A stretch of 64,000 nt of DNA, taken from positions 166,074,853-166,138,852 of the forward strand of contig NC_134950.1 of the NCBI RefSeq assembly GCF_965638725.1. The letters run 5' to 3'. Made by a program: the position numbers and the translations under genes. The notes beneath the pieces are model-generated. The model was not told the DNA's origin and made no database searches. It saw nothing but the letters and a program-made list of their open reading frames with translations. Source of the stretch: Aptenodytes patagonicus (Eukaryota; Chordata; Aves; Sphenisciformes; Spheniscidae). Below are positions 29,897 to 41,883 of the stretch, in pieces; positions within the stretch are counted from its first letter, which is position 1, and each line of letters starts with the position of its first letter.

Positions 29897-30360
29897 GTCT
29901 GTAACATTAAATAAACTTGACGATTGTGTGTTTGTTCAGATTCCCGCTCTAAGTTTTAAACAACTAACTCATGAAAATGTGAAAACTCTGTTCTCTTAAT
30001 TTCACCTACAAGATTTTCCCCTTCTGAGTAAAATCCAGGATTTCTCAGGACTTTCTGTAGTGTCACATATAGAATATGAATAGATCTGAAGTTTTCTGGA
30101 AGAGCTTTCTACTTCAAGAAGCTGGAAACTTTAGCAGCATCTGAGTTCTTTTTGACTCTGTGGCTCTGCCATTTTTCCTTTTAAAAACCTTACCCTCTTC
30201 CCAAGAGATAAGCGGTATTGCTGTATCTTATTGATTACAAACAACAAAACAACAAAATTCTGCACGATTTAAGTCGATATTTAAATTTTGCCAGATTTGA
30301 AAGCATCTGAGTTGTTGCAAGGTAGAGATAAAATGTCCTTTATTGCTTTACAATTTTTAG

Positions 30361-30506
30361 GTAACTTTTCAGCCCCGGAAAGGTTAGTTGATTTGCTGAG
30401 AAGAAGTGGTAATCTTGATAAAACTACATTTTTCTTTGAAATGGTGAAGATAATGTGATTATTTTTTGGAACCTGGATATAACTGCTGCAAAGGACCCTA
30501 CTGCTG
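30361..30506 (+). pseudogene. TTC21A: TTC21A relic: LLRRSG exon with stop and frameshift
   Basis: After the acceptor TTTTTAG the frame reads RLVDLLRRSGNLDK and on to FFFEMVKIM, then meets TGA at 30456-30458. The homologous sequence LEPGYNCCKGPYCW resumes in another frame and reaches donor GTAAGG at 30507. One exon therefore carries both a nonsense codon and a frameshift. Confidence 0.88.
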
Positions 30507-32916
30507 GTAAGGCATGCAAAGGAATATTTGTGGATGGAAGATTGTCAGAGCAGGGCTGCAGAACCGCCGTGCAGTTTATGTGGCTGCTTTAAGGCTCAGT
30601 TTGTTAAATGTTGTTTCTTCATGTGCACAGAACTGAAACTAGTGTTTTCAGGTTTGCTTATAAGTTAGAGCTGGTAAAAATACAAACTTCTTAATAGGTC
30701 AGGACTTCTTTTGGAAAGTACTGGAGCATGAAGATGGGGAAAGCTGTATGTATAGTGAAATAGAGTACTCCAAAGAGAAGTATGTTGATTTGAATATTTC
30801 TACTGCAGGTACTTAACGCAAGAGCTTTGGTTGTACATAGTCCTCCATCTGCAAACACTGGGAGACAAATCCTGGCTGAAATTATTTCAGTGAGCCGGGA
30901 TTCTGACCAAGATGTTTTTCTATAATGTAGTCAGTAAGAGAATTCAAATAAGTCCTGTAACATACTGTAAAAGGCAACCGTTTATTTTGGGGATTTCAAA
31001 ACATATTCTACACATTTATGTTATACACATGACCTCTATATTCTACAAATTTGGGGGTTTACCCTTTTTCCAGTTGTATATATAAGTCCAGGTAGTTCTT
31101 AGTCTACTTTTTGGCTTTAGCTCTTTTTGGCATTTGGCTTTAAAATGAGAAATTATCATCATAGGGTTTCACATCTAATATGTGTCTGTAAGTGATGTGT
31201 CAAAATACAATTAAACAAAACTAATTTGGACTATATAATCAATCTGATGGCAAGAAGGTTTGGGTTTTTTTCTTTTATTCTGCATAATGCAGAATATACA
31301 AACCCAAATTGTAACTAGAATCTGTTTAACTTAAGTCTTTAGTGATTGCTTTACAACTTGATTGCTCAGAGTAGGTCTCTACAGGCATAAGCGACTGGAA
31401 CATATTAAACATGTGAAGAGGCAATAGAGAGTATATTGGACAGATCTTTCAGCCTGCACTGGATGTCTTTGCAGCACTGAATGAAAAACTTAATAAAATG
31501 TTCATTATGCAGATGTGCAATTTTTTTACTTCTTTACGTCTAACTTTATGATACCGTTTTGGGCACTTGCTGTGCTGAAATGGGAAGGTCCTGCTCTTCC
31601 TCCTGCCTTGCTTCTTGCCACATGGCCTCACCTGCTTCTTTGCACAGGCTCTGAGAATCACCCAGTTCTGTACCTGCCTGATCCAGCTTTCTAAAGTGAC
31701 AGAGAAATAACCAGCAAAAATTTGAATATATTTTCCCTGCGTTAGTGAATCAAATCATTTTACCATGTGAGAGGAAAAGTTCCAGAGCTCAAGGCAAGGG
31801 AGGACCTTGTTGCCAGGAGCAGTGATAACAAGTCACTTTTTTTGTAGCAAAAGCTATTAGAGCAGCTAAAGCGTATACGTAACATTACCCTTGGCAGAGC
31901 TGATGGAGCTTGCCCCATCATCAGTTCTGAGCTATGCAAGTACCCGTACCTGGAGAGCACGTGAGCCGATACCCTAATGCTGTATGCTGCTCTAATTATA
32001 AATTATCCTTGCCAGTTGCTCAAAGGGGTTCTTTCTAGACCTCAGTTGTTAAAGGAAATGCTGTTCTTTATCAACATCGCTCTTCGCTATTTCATTTGTC
32101 CCCATCACCGTAGTACAGGGGTATCGTTGTGAATTGTGTTAAACACCACAGTTAACATCTGGCAGGACCCATCTATTCTCTTGCTCACTGTTTCATAAAG
32201 GGAACATTGTGCATTTAGTAGAGCTCGTGGTTTTGGATTAGGATTTCAGGGTGAGAGCGAGAGCATCAGCTTTGACATTAAGGTAGAAGTTTGGAGAAAT
32301 GTAGGCATCCGTGTCCCAGCGAGAGATTTGAATTGGCAGGCTTCCAGCAACACGCACCATTGACAGAGTTTAAATTCATTCAGCACCTAGACAAAAGTAC
32401 TTCATTAATTGCAGAAGCACTCTTTGTCTAAGCATATAAGCAGAAACTAGGTACTTGAGCAGTCACGGTTCAATGCAAGAGTTGTGGTACTTGGGAAAAA
32501 GTAAACAAACTCATTCTCTTGGAGGGCTAACCTCCCCCTTCATTAGCAGTGTTAACGTGGTTGGTGCCTGATTTGTCTCTTTTTTTAAAATGGTTGATTT
32601 TGCATTAATCTGTGCATCAGAACTGGCAAGCACATGACCTGTAAAACTGTAAGAACTGTGAAGCTGCAAATGAAAGGATGGCATACGTATGAGAAAACCT
32701 GTACATCCATCGATATCTTAGGAAATAAATTAAACATCTATCTGAACAAATTCATACACTTGTTGTTTACAGGTTTGTATACAGATGTATGCTTACTGCA
32801 TATATTTCAAAATTCTCTTTTTCTAATAAAATGTTTCTTTTTCATGGTGCTTTATATAGGTAAATATGGAAACTTCATATTGAGAAGATTGGTCGCCCTC
32901 TATTCTTTTCAGGCAG

Positions 32917-33025
32917 GCACATGGGACAACCTAATCAAGCTCTGAGATACTTTAACAGAGCTAGAAAGAGCAGTGACTGGGGCCAGAGAGCTATCAACGA
33001 TATGATTCAGATTTGTCTAAATCCT
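32917..33025 (+). pseudogene. TTC21A: TTC21A relic: [15 protein letters not shown] exon
   Basis: Reads [17 protein letters not shown], then [17 protein letters not shown] (human HIGQPNEALKFLNKARK, WGQSAIYHMVQICLNP). The first base completes the Trp codon begun by the preceding relic exon (TG|G), so the ancestral splice phase is preserved. Homology ends after CLNP and no donor was identified. Confidence 0.88.
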
Positions 33026-34039
33026 CTTGGACTTTGGCTCTTCATGTGCCACATGACCACAACTTTTCTGACAGACTTTTTATAACTTATGGAAGTGATT
33101 TTTCTGCTCTGATGAACTTAGCCATTCCTTCTATTGTTCGGGTTAAGACTACGGTTCCTGAGCAATGCTTTGTCTCTATCAAATCCAAGACTTCTACCTG
33201 TAGGGATGTCTGTAAGGTTTCCCTGTGCATTTTCATTTAATTGTCAAGTACAGCACCTTTTGTAGAGTCCTTTTCAATGCCTAAACCAAGTTCTTACACT
33301 CTGCGAAAGGCTAATTTGATCCACCACTTTCAACGAGTTATCCCGTTATTCTCCAGGGAGAGAACAATGTACCACCGTTGCCTCAGCATCCAGACTTTTC
33401 AAAAAAGTGATGCTGCTTGTCAGAAACTTGAGGGTGAAAAGAGGAATTGCTTCACTTTGCATCAGCAGCAGGCTTAGAAAGGAGGCACCTGGACAGTGTC
33501 AGATGACAAAAAAATTCATTCTGAGTCTATTAGTAAAGCAAGTGGGTGGTACCCATTCTTTGTTCCTGAGTCCAGCTGGCAAGACACGGCTCACGTCCAT
33601 GTGATTAAAAATGTTCATCTCTAAACCAGAGCGTGTGCATCCCAATTGCCTGTTGGAATTGTTCCTGGACCATATTATACACTAAAATGTGACCAGGAAT
33701 TTTCTGAGACTGCGGTGGCTGACATGGGGCAAAACCACACCAGGAACTGTGCAGTTTCACAATATAGACAACAGAAGGAAATGCCAAGTCCTTTGCTCTG
33801 GTGCTGTTTAGTTCTTGGCATAGAAGGAGCTCTGGGTCTCAAGATAAATGTGGAAAAGTTCCCTTTGAGCCAACAAAACCTCTGGAGTTCTGGCTTTGAC
33901 TTGGACTGGGTGATATTGAAGGTGCAGAGCATGAAGTTGGTCAGTGTACCAACTCTCCTGACCGCTTCATCACTTGATCAGCATGAATATGTCGCTTCTG
34001 TAGAAAGTTTGGGATTTTCTTTATCAATGGCAAACATGG

Positions 34040-34596
34040 TGTCCTGGTTTCGGCAGGGATAGAGTTAATTTCCTTTCTAGTAGCTGGTACAGTGTTTTGG
34101 ATTTAGGATGAGAACAATGTTGATAACACACCGATGTTTTAGCTGTTGCTAAGCAGTGCTTACACTAGCCAAGGACTTTTCAGCTTCCCATGCTCTACCG
34201 ACTGAGAAGGCTGGAGGTGCACAAGAAGCTGGGAGGGGGCACAGCCAGGACAGCTGACCCCAACTGGCCAGAGGGACATTCCATACCATGGGACGTCATG
34301 CTCAGTACATCAACTGGGGAAAGCTGGCCGGGGGGGCCGCTGCTCGGGGACTGGCTGGGCATCGGTCGGCGGGTGGTGAGCAATTGTACTGTGCCTCACT
34401 TGCTTTGTGTATTATTATTATTATTATCATATTATTATTATTATCATTTTATTTCAATTATTAAACTGTTTTTATCTCAACCCACGAGTTTTTCTAACTT
34501 GTGCTCTTCCAGTTCTCTCCCCCATCCCACCGGGTGGGGGGGAGTGAGCGAGCGGCTGCGTGGTGCTTAGTTGCCGACTGAGGTTAAACCACGACA
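34040..34596 (+). mobile_element. Solo LTR of an endogenous retrovirus, copy 1
   Basis: A 557-bp element starting TGTCCTGGTTTCGG and ending ACCACGACA, so TG...CA ends. It is flanked by a perfect 5-bp target-site duplication CATGG (34035-34039 and 34597-34601). It contains a (TTA)n-type tract at 34411-34445 and a candidate ATTAAA polyadenylation signal near 34460. No internal retroviral genes are attached, so it is a solo LTR left by recombination. The 5-bp duplication fits ERVL- or gamma-type elements; the family name is not certain. Confidence 0.92.
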
Positions 34597-36002
34597 CATG
34601 GAGAAAGGATGTATCAGAACGCCTTTCAAATTATCTTTGCTACCCTAGTTAATAGTTACGGTTGCCTCCTTGCTTGGTTGGAAGGTTCATCGCAGTGATC
34701 TGAAAGCTCAAAGTTTGTCATGCTTGGGAATATCCCAAAGCCCTACATGAAGAAGATCCATCAACCACACATAGTAACAGGCAATATCACTGCTATAATA
34801 TCAATAAATAAGGTACTCCCATCTTCTTCACCAGCAAGCAGCATTTAGCATCAAGTTTATCAATGAATGTCTTGCCAAGAGCTTCAAACACACTAGTGAA
34901 AGTGCTAATCTGTTTAAAGCTGATGACCGTGAAATGGGGAGTGGGGGAAGAAGGGATGGGGAATTGCGTCCTAAGCAACGTAGCTCAAACAAGGACCAAG
35001 AGCAAGGGTGTGAGCAGCAGGCCCAATGGGTATGGCCTCAGATAAGGCTTCTCAGGGTTTTCTTTCTCATTCAGCATTTTCTCAGAATGTAGCAGTTTCC
35101 ACAGAAGTCTGATCCAAGGTTGCAGCTCCACTATATCAGAGATGACCCTGAACATGTAGCTGCACACCCAGGGGGTGTGAGGACGGGGTTGCAGCACCTG
35201 CTGGTGCACTCAGGACTCCTGCCGAGCGGGGTTTGCCAATAGAGTTTCAGCTGATCCTACTCTTGGCCAAGGACCTTCTTCTGTTTTGAGGGTACCCAGT
35301 GAGTCCAAGAGCCCTGCCCTTCCTTCCACATCTTCTTGTAGTTGTTTCAGGCCAGAATCACCATCCCAGGCCCTGCTGTCCCGGTTCAACAGTGCTTGTG
35401 TTGATTGTCCTTCTGGATGAGAGCACACTTGTAACTTCTCAGCAAGACAAATTCTGATCCTCAGTCAAAAATTGCTGTGCTGTGCATCTGAGTACACAAC
35501 GTTGGTCAACTACTGTCATCTCAGATGCTTTTATCGGTTTGGCTGAAATACTAGGCACTGCAAATGCTGTTAACTGAAGCTAAACTCGATGGGCATCTCC
35601 ATCAATCAGCTGTGAATACGTAGCCGCCATCTCAGTATCCACAAGTGGGAGCACTCAGCCTTTTTCTGCTCTTTATGTTGAGTTTCCTGAAATGGGCTGA
35701 AATTCTAGTCTTTGAGGTATGTTTTTGTATGTGTATTCCTACATCTCTCGCTCTGAGGCCATAAGTATTTTCCCAGAAGTTCTGATGTTGAGAGAAACAT
35801 ATTGTAGGGAGCGTGCCTTTCTTATTACACCAGCATGAATGACATGAGAAAGAAGAGAGGAGGGAAAATAGAGGAGGGTAACTTATATGTATCCCCTGTG
35901 CATCCCCCTACTGAGATAAAAATTTGTCAGTCATGACTGCGTGAATTTATGTACAGCAAAAACACAACGGTACATATTGACAACACACCTAGAAATAGAA
36001 TA

Positions 36003-37641
36003 TTATAGAATCATAGAATCATAGAATCATTGAGGTTGGAAAAGACCTCTAAGATCATCGAGTCCAACCGTCAACCCAACACCACCAGGCCCACTAAACC
36101 ATGTCCCTAAGCGCCTCATCTACATGTCTTTTAAATACCTCCAGGGATGGGGACTCCACCACTTCCCTGGGCAGCCTCTTCCAATGTTTAACCACTCTTT
36201 CAGTAAAGAAATTTTTCCTTACATCCAATCTAAACCTCCCCTGCCGCAACTTGAGGCCATTTCCTCTCGTCCTATCGCTTGTTACTTCGGAGAAAAGACC
36301 AACTCCCACCTCGCTACAACCTCCTTTCAGGTAGTTGTAGAGAGCGATGAGGTCTCCCCTCAGCCTCCTTTTTTCCAGGCTGAACAACCCCAGTTCCCTC
36401 AGCCGCTCCTCATCAGACTTGTTCTCCAGACCCCTCACCAGCCTCGTTGCCCTTCTCTGGACACGCTCCAGCACCTCAACGTCCTTCTTGTAGTGAGGGG
36501 CCCAAAACTGAACACAGTGTTCGAGGTGCGGCCTCACCAGGGCCGAGTACAGGGGCACGATCACTTCCCTCCTCCTGCTGGCCACACTAGTTCTGATACA
36601 GGCCAGGATGCCATTGGCCTTCTTGGCCGCCTGGGCACACTGCCGGCTCATGTTCAGCCGGCTGTCGACCAACACCCCCAGGTCCTTTTCCGCCAGGCAG
36701 CTTTCCAGCCACTCTTCCCCAAGCCTGTAGCGCTGCATGGGGTTGTTGTGGCCAAAGTGCAGGACCCGGCACTTGGCCTTGTTGAATCTCATACAGTTGG
36801 CCTGGGCCCATCGATCCAGCCTGTCCAGGTCCTTCTGCAGAGCCTTCCTACCCTCGAGCAGATCAACACTCCCACCCAACTTGGTGTCGTCTGCAAACTT
36901 ACTGAGGGAGCACTCGATCCCCTCATCCAGATCATCAATAAAGATATTAAACAAGACCGGCCCCAAAACTGAGCCCTGGGGAACACCGCTCATGACCGGC
37001 CGCCAACTGGATGTAACTCCATTCACCACAACTCTCTGGGCCCGGCCATCCAGCCAGTTTTTGACCCAGCGCAGAGTACACCTGTCTAAGCCGTGAGCCG
37101 CCAGCTTCTCGAGGAGAATGCTGTGGGAGACGGTGTCAAAGGCCTTGCTGAAGTCCAGGTAGACCACATCCACAGCCTTTCCCTCATCCACTAGGCGGGT
37201 CACCTGGTCATAGAAGGAGATCAGGTTGGTCAAGCAGGACCTGCCTTTCATGAACCCGTGCTGGCTAGGCCTGATCCCCTGGTTGTCCCGCTCATGCCTT
37301 GTGAGCGCCCTCAAGATGAGCCACTCCATAATCTTCCCCGGCACCGAGGTCAGGCTGACAGGCCTGTAGTTCCCCGGATCCTCCTTCCGGCCCTTCTTGT
37401 GGATGGGCGTCACATTGGCAAGCCTCCAGTCGTCCGGGACCTCCCCCGTTAACCAGGACTGCTGATAAATGATGGAGAGCGGCTTGGCGAGCTCCTCCGC
37501 CAGCTCCCTCAGCACTCTCGGGTGGATCCCATCCGGCCCCATAGACTTGTGAGCGTCCAGGTGGCATAGCAGGTCATTGACTGCTTCCTCCTGGATTACG
37601 GGGGGTTCATCCTGCTCGCCGTCCCCATCTTCCAGCTTTAA
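36003..37641 (-). mobile_element. CR1 LINE with long open reverse transcriptase
   Basis: A 5'-truncated CR1 retrotransposon on the minus strand. The frame is open from about 37641 to the stop at 36094, about 515 codons. Seen in order: [62 protein letters not shown], and the catalytic FADD box at 36886-36897, then the CR1 thumb/C-terminal region. The endonuclease domain is missing. The 3' end carries the CR1-type tandem ATTCTATG repeat (+ strand complement at 36001-36030). Lack of any stop suggests a young copy, but it cannot be autonomous. It lies in a dead TTC21A intron. Confidence 0.95.
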
Positions 37642-37957
37642 TATCTAACCATTCTTTTTGAATGCCTTTTCATTTTAAAACTAAAGGAAAATGTAGCACT
37701 TCTGAAAACTGCCATGCATGTGAGACCTGGAGTGGGATGAAATTAGCTATAGAACAGGTATGCAAATAGTAGCAGTCTGAGGTGATTCATTTCTGGTCTG
37801 GGAAACAGTGTGATTTATGAGATACTTAGAAAAACAAATGCATAACCACTCTGTTTACGTATGGGGTAGTTAGAATTTATAGACAAAGATGCATATTGCT
37901 TTATATTAGTCACTATTTGATAAACTAGGAAAAGCCATATGGAATTTAATGTTACAG

Positions 37958-38153
37958 TAATTTGGATGAGAAGAAGGAAGCTGTGCAACAGGGTGTAAGA
38001 ACACCAGAAAAAATATTAAAGGAGTTTTGTCCTTGTTCGCAAGAGGGCCAAAATCAGCTAAAGACGTTACAGAACTACTGTTTAATGGCTACTACAGCCA
38101 TACACAATGTAGAAAATGCTCTCAGTGTATTTGTAGAAATGGCAAAATGTGAG
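37958..38153 (+). pseudogene. TTC21A: TTC21A relic: EKKEAVQQGVRTPEKILKEF exon
   Basis: Acceptor TTACAG, 65 open codons starting NLDEKKEAVQQGVRTPEKIL, ending VEMAKCE, donor GTAAGA. It aligns to human MEKKELEQQGVSTAEKLLREF. No break inside this exon. Confidence 0.88.
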
Positions 38154-39615
38154 GTAAGAATTCCTGAGACCTTTTCATACACATTCCTTCCTGCTATAAA
38201 TTGCTAATGGGCTCCTGCTTTGCTTTTTTACCTGTTTTTTTCTCCACAGCGAATAGCGTTTTCTTCCTAACTTTAAACTAAAAGCTTTGAAATTAAATTA
38301 ATAAGCATATGAAAATACTTATATATGAATGTGTTTACCACTTTTTTCCATGTTGAGTAAGGACTAAAAAAGACAGAATGCGGGCTATTTATTTTGTACT
38401 TTTTCCTCTTTACTTAAGGTCAAAGTGAACTTTTCCAGTAAACACACTGGGTGAGATTCTGATGTCATTAATACTAAACTTTTCCATTGATTTCAGTAGA
38501 GTTAAGAATACCAGTCTTTATAAAGCTTCATAGACTAATTTTTCTAAAGCATACAGTTTATTAGCCTGTAGAAAATCACACCCATAACTCTTAAGAGTTA
38601 TGAAAACTGTGGATTTCAGTAAACTGATTACTAGCACAACAGTTACTTAAAAAACTGAAACAAGAGATTGAATTATGTACTGAATGTTCTGCAGAATCTG
38701 GAGGCAAGATCAAGCTACTCTGCTGTTAAAAGTAAATAAAAAGGACATTATTTCTCAAGACCTGCTCTTTGAATTCTGTGATTGTGCATAAGTAATTTGA
38801 ATTGTTGACATTTTTCTCCTTTCCCAAGATTTTCAATGTGGTCAAATCAATATTGGGAAATGGCAGCGTGAAACTACAACTAGCTGAACGCTCTGGTCCT
38901 GATCCAGCAAAATATTTAATTACATGCTTCCCCCGCATGAGTATGTATACTTAATGATTTTAATAGAGCGATATGAATGCTCTAAAACTAATCATCACGC
39001 ATTAACCACATTAAAGTGGGTAACACGTTTTGCCGCTTAAAGGAGCCCTTTGACCTTGATTTGATTAGCAGTGTTTTGAATAATTAAGAGTTGAATCATC
39101 CAAGTTCTTCATGCTGCACTGAGGAAACCTGTTGTCACATTGGCAGCACCCAGCTGTAAAAGGTTACCCCTGGAAATTGTATCTTCGCCTGTAACACGGG
39201 AGATGGTTTTCCTTTTGGATCTTCTGTGCTCAATATTCAGACAGGCTGAAAAGCTTTTACAGGTGTTTTAATTATAAGAACCTTTGAGCCATATATTCCA
39301 CCTAGCTTGTCAATAATATGTTGCTCTAATAGAAAGATTTCACATATAAATTCCTCTGTATTATGAGATCCTAAAAACCTGCCTATAGGAATTCAGCTGC
39401 GAGAAAAAAGATGAAGCGCAGATATGTGTTCAGTGGTTTTTTTATGCTATATTGGGTGTTTACTATAAATGGAAGTAATGAGGTTTATTTCACAATCTCT
39501 TAACAACCTGTTTGGTTTTGCATTAACCTTTTGTAATACAATGGTGCAAGATACGACACGATCCCTAACATATGAAGGGACATTGCTGTAATTCACGTGA
39601 TTTATATTTTATTAG

Positions 39616-39777
39616 AGGGAAAGCGTTCAAATTATTTTGGCAATGGCCCAACCCCATGCGATACTTAAAACAGATTGCCACGGCCAGAATTCAACTAAAA
39701 CAATTAGCAAAAGTAAAGTGGACGTTGTCACATGCTGAAGAGTCAGAAAAAAGTGGGGTGTTAGTTGTTGCTACTCA
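39616..39777 (+). pseudogene. TTC21A: TTC21A relic: LAMAQ/LKQI exon with frameshift
   Basis: After acceptor TTATTAG it reads RESVQIILAMAQPHA, shifts frame at about 39660, and continues YLKQIATARIQLKQLAK and WTLSHAEESEKS. The human counterpart is continuous (DSVPALLALAQ to FLKQIPKARMQLKRLAK). The normal donor was not found. Confidence 0.88.
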
Positions 39778-39799
39778 TCTCTCAGTTCGTTGATCTTTA

Positions 39800-40060
39800 T
39801 GTACTGGTTTACTCTCCAAATTCGACGTATACCGAGCAGTGCCCTGCAGTCCCTGGCAGCCGCGTCGGCGTCCGGGCTCTGAAAAGCACGGCGACGTGAC
39901 AGGCTCCTTTCCCGGGACTGCAATGGCTGCGAGCGTGTTAGCCCTCCTATCCCGGCCCCGGGTAGGGGGATCCCACCAAGCGCTCGGCACCTTACTTGCA
40001 AACTGGACGAGGATCCAAGGTGCGTAAAACCTTTCCTTGAAGCTCTTTTTTGGGGAGTTT
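39800..40060 (+). promoter_or_regulatory. Small orphan CpG-rich segment
   Basis: About 200 bp with roughly 20 CpGs in an otherwise AT-rich, CpG-poor region. This density implies a promoter kept unmethylated or a recent insertion. It overlaps the candidate first exon at 39923-40019 and interrupts the TTC21A remains. Confidence 0.55.
39923..40019 (+). CDS. Candidate first exon, mitochondrial-presequence-like, unidentified
   Basis: ATG in a good Kozak context (GCAATGG) opens 32 codons starting MAASVLALLSRPRVGG and ending LLANWTRIQ, followed by a GTGCGT donor. There is no Asp or Glu, there are three Arg, and Ala/Leu/Ser are abundant: the composition of a mitochondrial targeting presequence. The exon lies inside a CpG-dense segment. 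A compatible-phase acceptor exists at 41884 (after CTTTCTTTTTACAG) that adds AQQYSY and a stop directly before AATAAA at 41904-41909, giving a possible 38-residue product, though internal exons may have been missed. I do not recognise the protein. It could also be a fragment of a gene duplicated from elsewhere. Nothing here proves transcription. Confidence 0.35.
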
Positions 40061-40285
40061 CCTAACACAACGTACGCATTAATCCAAGTAAAACGTCCAG
40101 ATAGAAAAAAATTGTACCACGGGTCACATGTTCATTATCTTAACGATTATTTTAACTCTAAAATTATTTTGACCCTGAATCTGTTGTGATATTTGGTCCG
40201 AAGTGCTGTTTTAATCTCAGATTAATCTCAGGAAGCTATACAGATGGAAAACCACTCTTCTTTCTGTATCTCTTGAAGGTTTCAA

Positions 40286-40324
40286 ACGAAGAGCTATGTG
40301 GAGGCAATAGAAGTTTGTCATGAT
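40286..40324 (+). pseudogene. TTC21A: TTC21A relic: KSYVEAIEVCHD piece
   Basis: Thirteen codons TKSYVEAIEVCHD match human KKFVEAIEICND, followed by a GTAACT donor-like site. Short, but colinear with the neighbouring relics. The upstream part of this exon is missing. Confidence 0.7.
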
Positions 40325-40402
40325 GTAACTCATTCACAAAACTTCTAATTACACCATGAGAAAAATAGTTTTTAATTTATTATTAGCTGTCTTTTTTTTC
40401 AG

Positions 40403-40482
40403 CTAGGTTTTGAGGCTGTCTCCAAGTTATCCAAAGATTCGCAAAGTTTTTAGAAAAGGCACAAGCAGCAATCAAAGCCTAA
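40403..40482 (+). pseudogene. TTC21A: TTC21A relic: terminal exon
   Basis: After acceptor TTTTTTCAG, YPKIRK is followed two bases out of register by LEKAQAAIKA and TAA at 40480-40482. The human end is YPKIREEILEKARRSLRP. The frame break at 40446-40449 is consistent with a 2-nt deletion. Confidence 0.78.
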
Positions 40483-41883
40483 AAATAAGATCTTAACATA
40501 AAATGTTTGGCTACTAGAGATGTCAGTAAACACTAAAAATAAAAAAAAAGTTGAGTAAATATGTATTTTAGACTTTCTAATTAACATAAAATTAAAGTTT
40601 TCATTTTTTAGAAGAATCACAAGGAAAGAAAACTGTTTAAGAAAAGAGTAAGGTGACTCAGACGTGAACAATAAAGTCTGTGTGTGTTCAGCAAGGCAGA
40701 GCTTTAGATTCACCAACAGGGGACATTGCATTTATCATAGCTGTATTATAAAGATGATTCAATTTAAAAGACAGTGAATATCAGACCCTCTCTCTTGCAG
40801 CCAATTATATTATTTGCTCAGACTGAAAGAACCCTAAAGTGGCAGTAAATCGGATTTATCAATTTTAAACATCCTTTACCTGCCTAGATGGTGCAAAAAG
40901 GTTTTAAATAAAACTAGTAAGACCCTCATATACAGTATTATATATGTGTCAAGGACATTATAAGACCTGCCACCTCCGGCAGCCTCCGGGACCTGGGATT
41001 TCTCCTGCCCAGCTGCTGGAGCCCAGTCTGGTGCACCCTCAGTGGGAACACTGGGCCCTCTTACCTCCTACTTGTCAGCTAGTCCAGCTTGCTTGTCCTG
41101 CACAGCCCCCTTGAATACCCCAAATCCTCAAGTTCATCTTCTTTTTCCCTTCTTATCAGTTGCACCGTCCAGCTTAGCTCTCTCCAAAGCTGTGCCTGTA
41201 GTTCCTTAGTGGCCCATCAACTACCATCTGGAGACTTCTGATCTTCACCAGCATCTTAGTTATTCCTTGTCTACCGGGTTTGTGTCTCTGTGTTTTGTTT
41301 ATCCCTTTCCCTTTTACTTGTTATCCCCTCTGAACTGAAAAGGCCCTTGATCTTATAACCTTAATGAAGCAGACGCTCTCACGTTCCACCTACCCTCAAC
41401 AGTCTGTACATCAAGCTTCTTTAAAAATCACTTTCGGAGTAGAGTTTATGTCTGCATTATAACTTGCCTGCACCTCAGCTGCCTAATAAATTTATTAGGT
41501 AGCATTTTTCACGTAAGCGTACGTCACAGTGTATAGTAACTAGTGTTACTCAGCCGCTTGCCCTTTCCATCAAACATCATCATGTGAAACGTCAGTAAAT
41601 ATGGGTTAAGTGTGTGTATTTCATGAGACTGACCTTAAATTTAATAAACATTTTTATCATTACAGTGAACATGCAGACATTACCTCACGTCATTTTATGA
41701 TTTCCAGTGTTGAAATGTGAAGTTTTCTCAATTATTGGTTTCTTGTTTCCTTCTTGCTAAGAATTTCTTTTGAGTCAGATATATTTTAGATCAACCTTCA
41801 AAGGTATGCTTCTGAATACAGAGAGAAATGGTGTGGTCTGACAAATTAGCCATTTCATATCATGCATCTCTTTCTTTTTACAG

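Larger units (their letters stand above)
20547..40482 (+). pseudogene. TTC21A: TTC21A relic, decayed unitary pseudogene
   Basis: Eight colinear + strand segments match the remembered vertebrate TTC21A/THM2 protein, a TPR-rich, IFT-A-associated ciliary protein of about 1,300 residues. They occur in the right order at the syntenic site between GORASP1 and CSRNP1: 20547-20615, 29815-29896, 30361-30506, 32917-33025, 37958-38153, 39616-39777, 40286-40324 and about 40403-40482. Several keep GT-AG sites and compatible phases, showing ordinary intron-containing ancestry rather than a retrocopy. Disruptions: an in-frame TGA at 30456-30458 followed by a frameshift in the same exon, a frameshift near 39660, and a 2-nt loss near 40446-40449. 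Human residues of roughly 50 to 900 have no visible counterpart in 20.7-29.8 kb, where CR1 and rearranged repeats lie. Family and synteny are knowledge; the breaks are seen; loss of function is inferred. Coordinates cover relics plus intervening insertions. Confidence 0.85.

Noticed and set aside
30815-30925. Possible TTC21A exon (after CTACTGCAG, reading VLNARALVVHS...)
   Set aside because: The acceptor looks good, but the translation does not match the family at the expected position.
36124-36972. 282-codon + strand open frame
   Set aside because: It is the antisense of the CR1 reverse-transcriptase frame, with no domain of its own.
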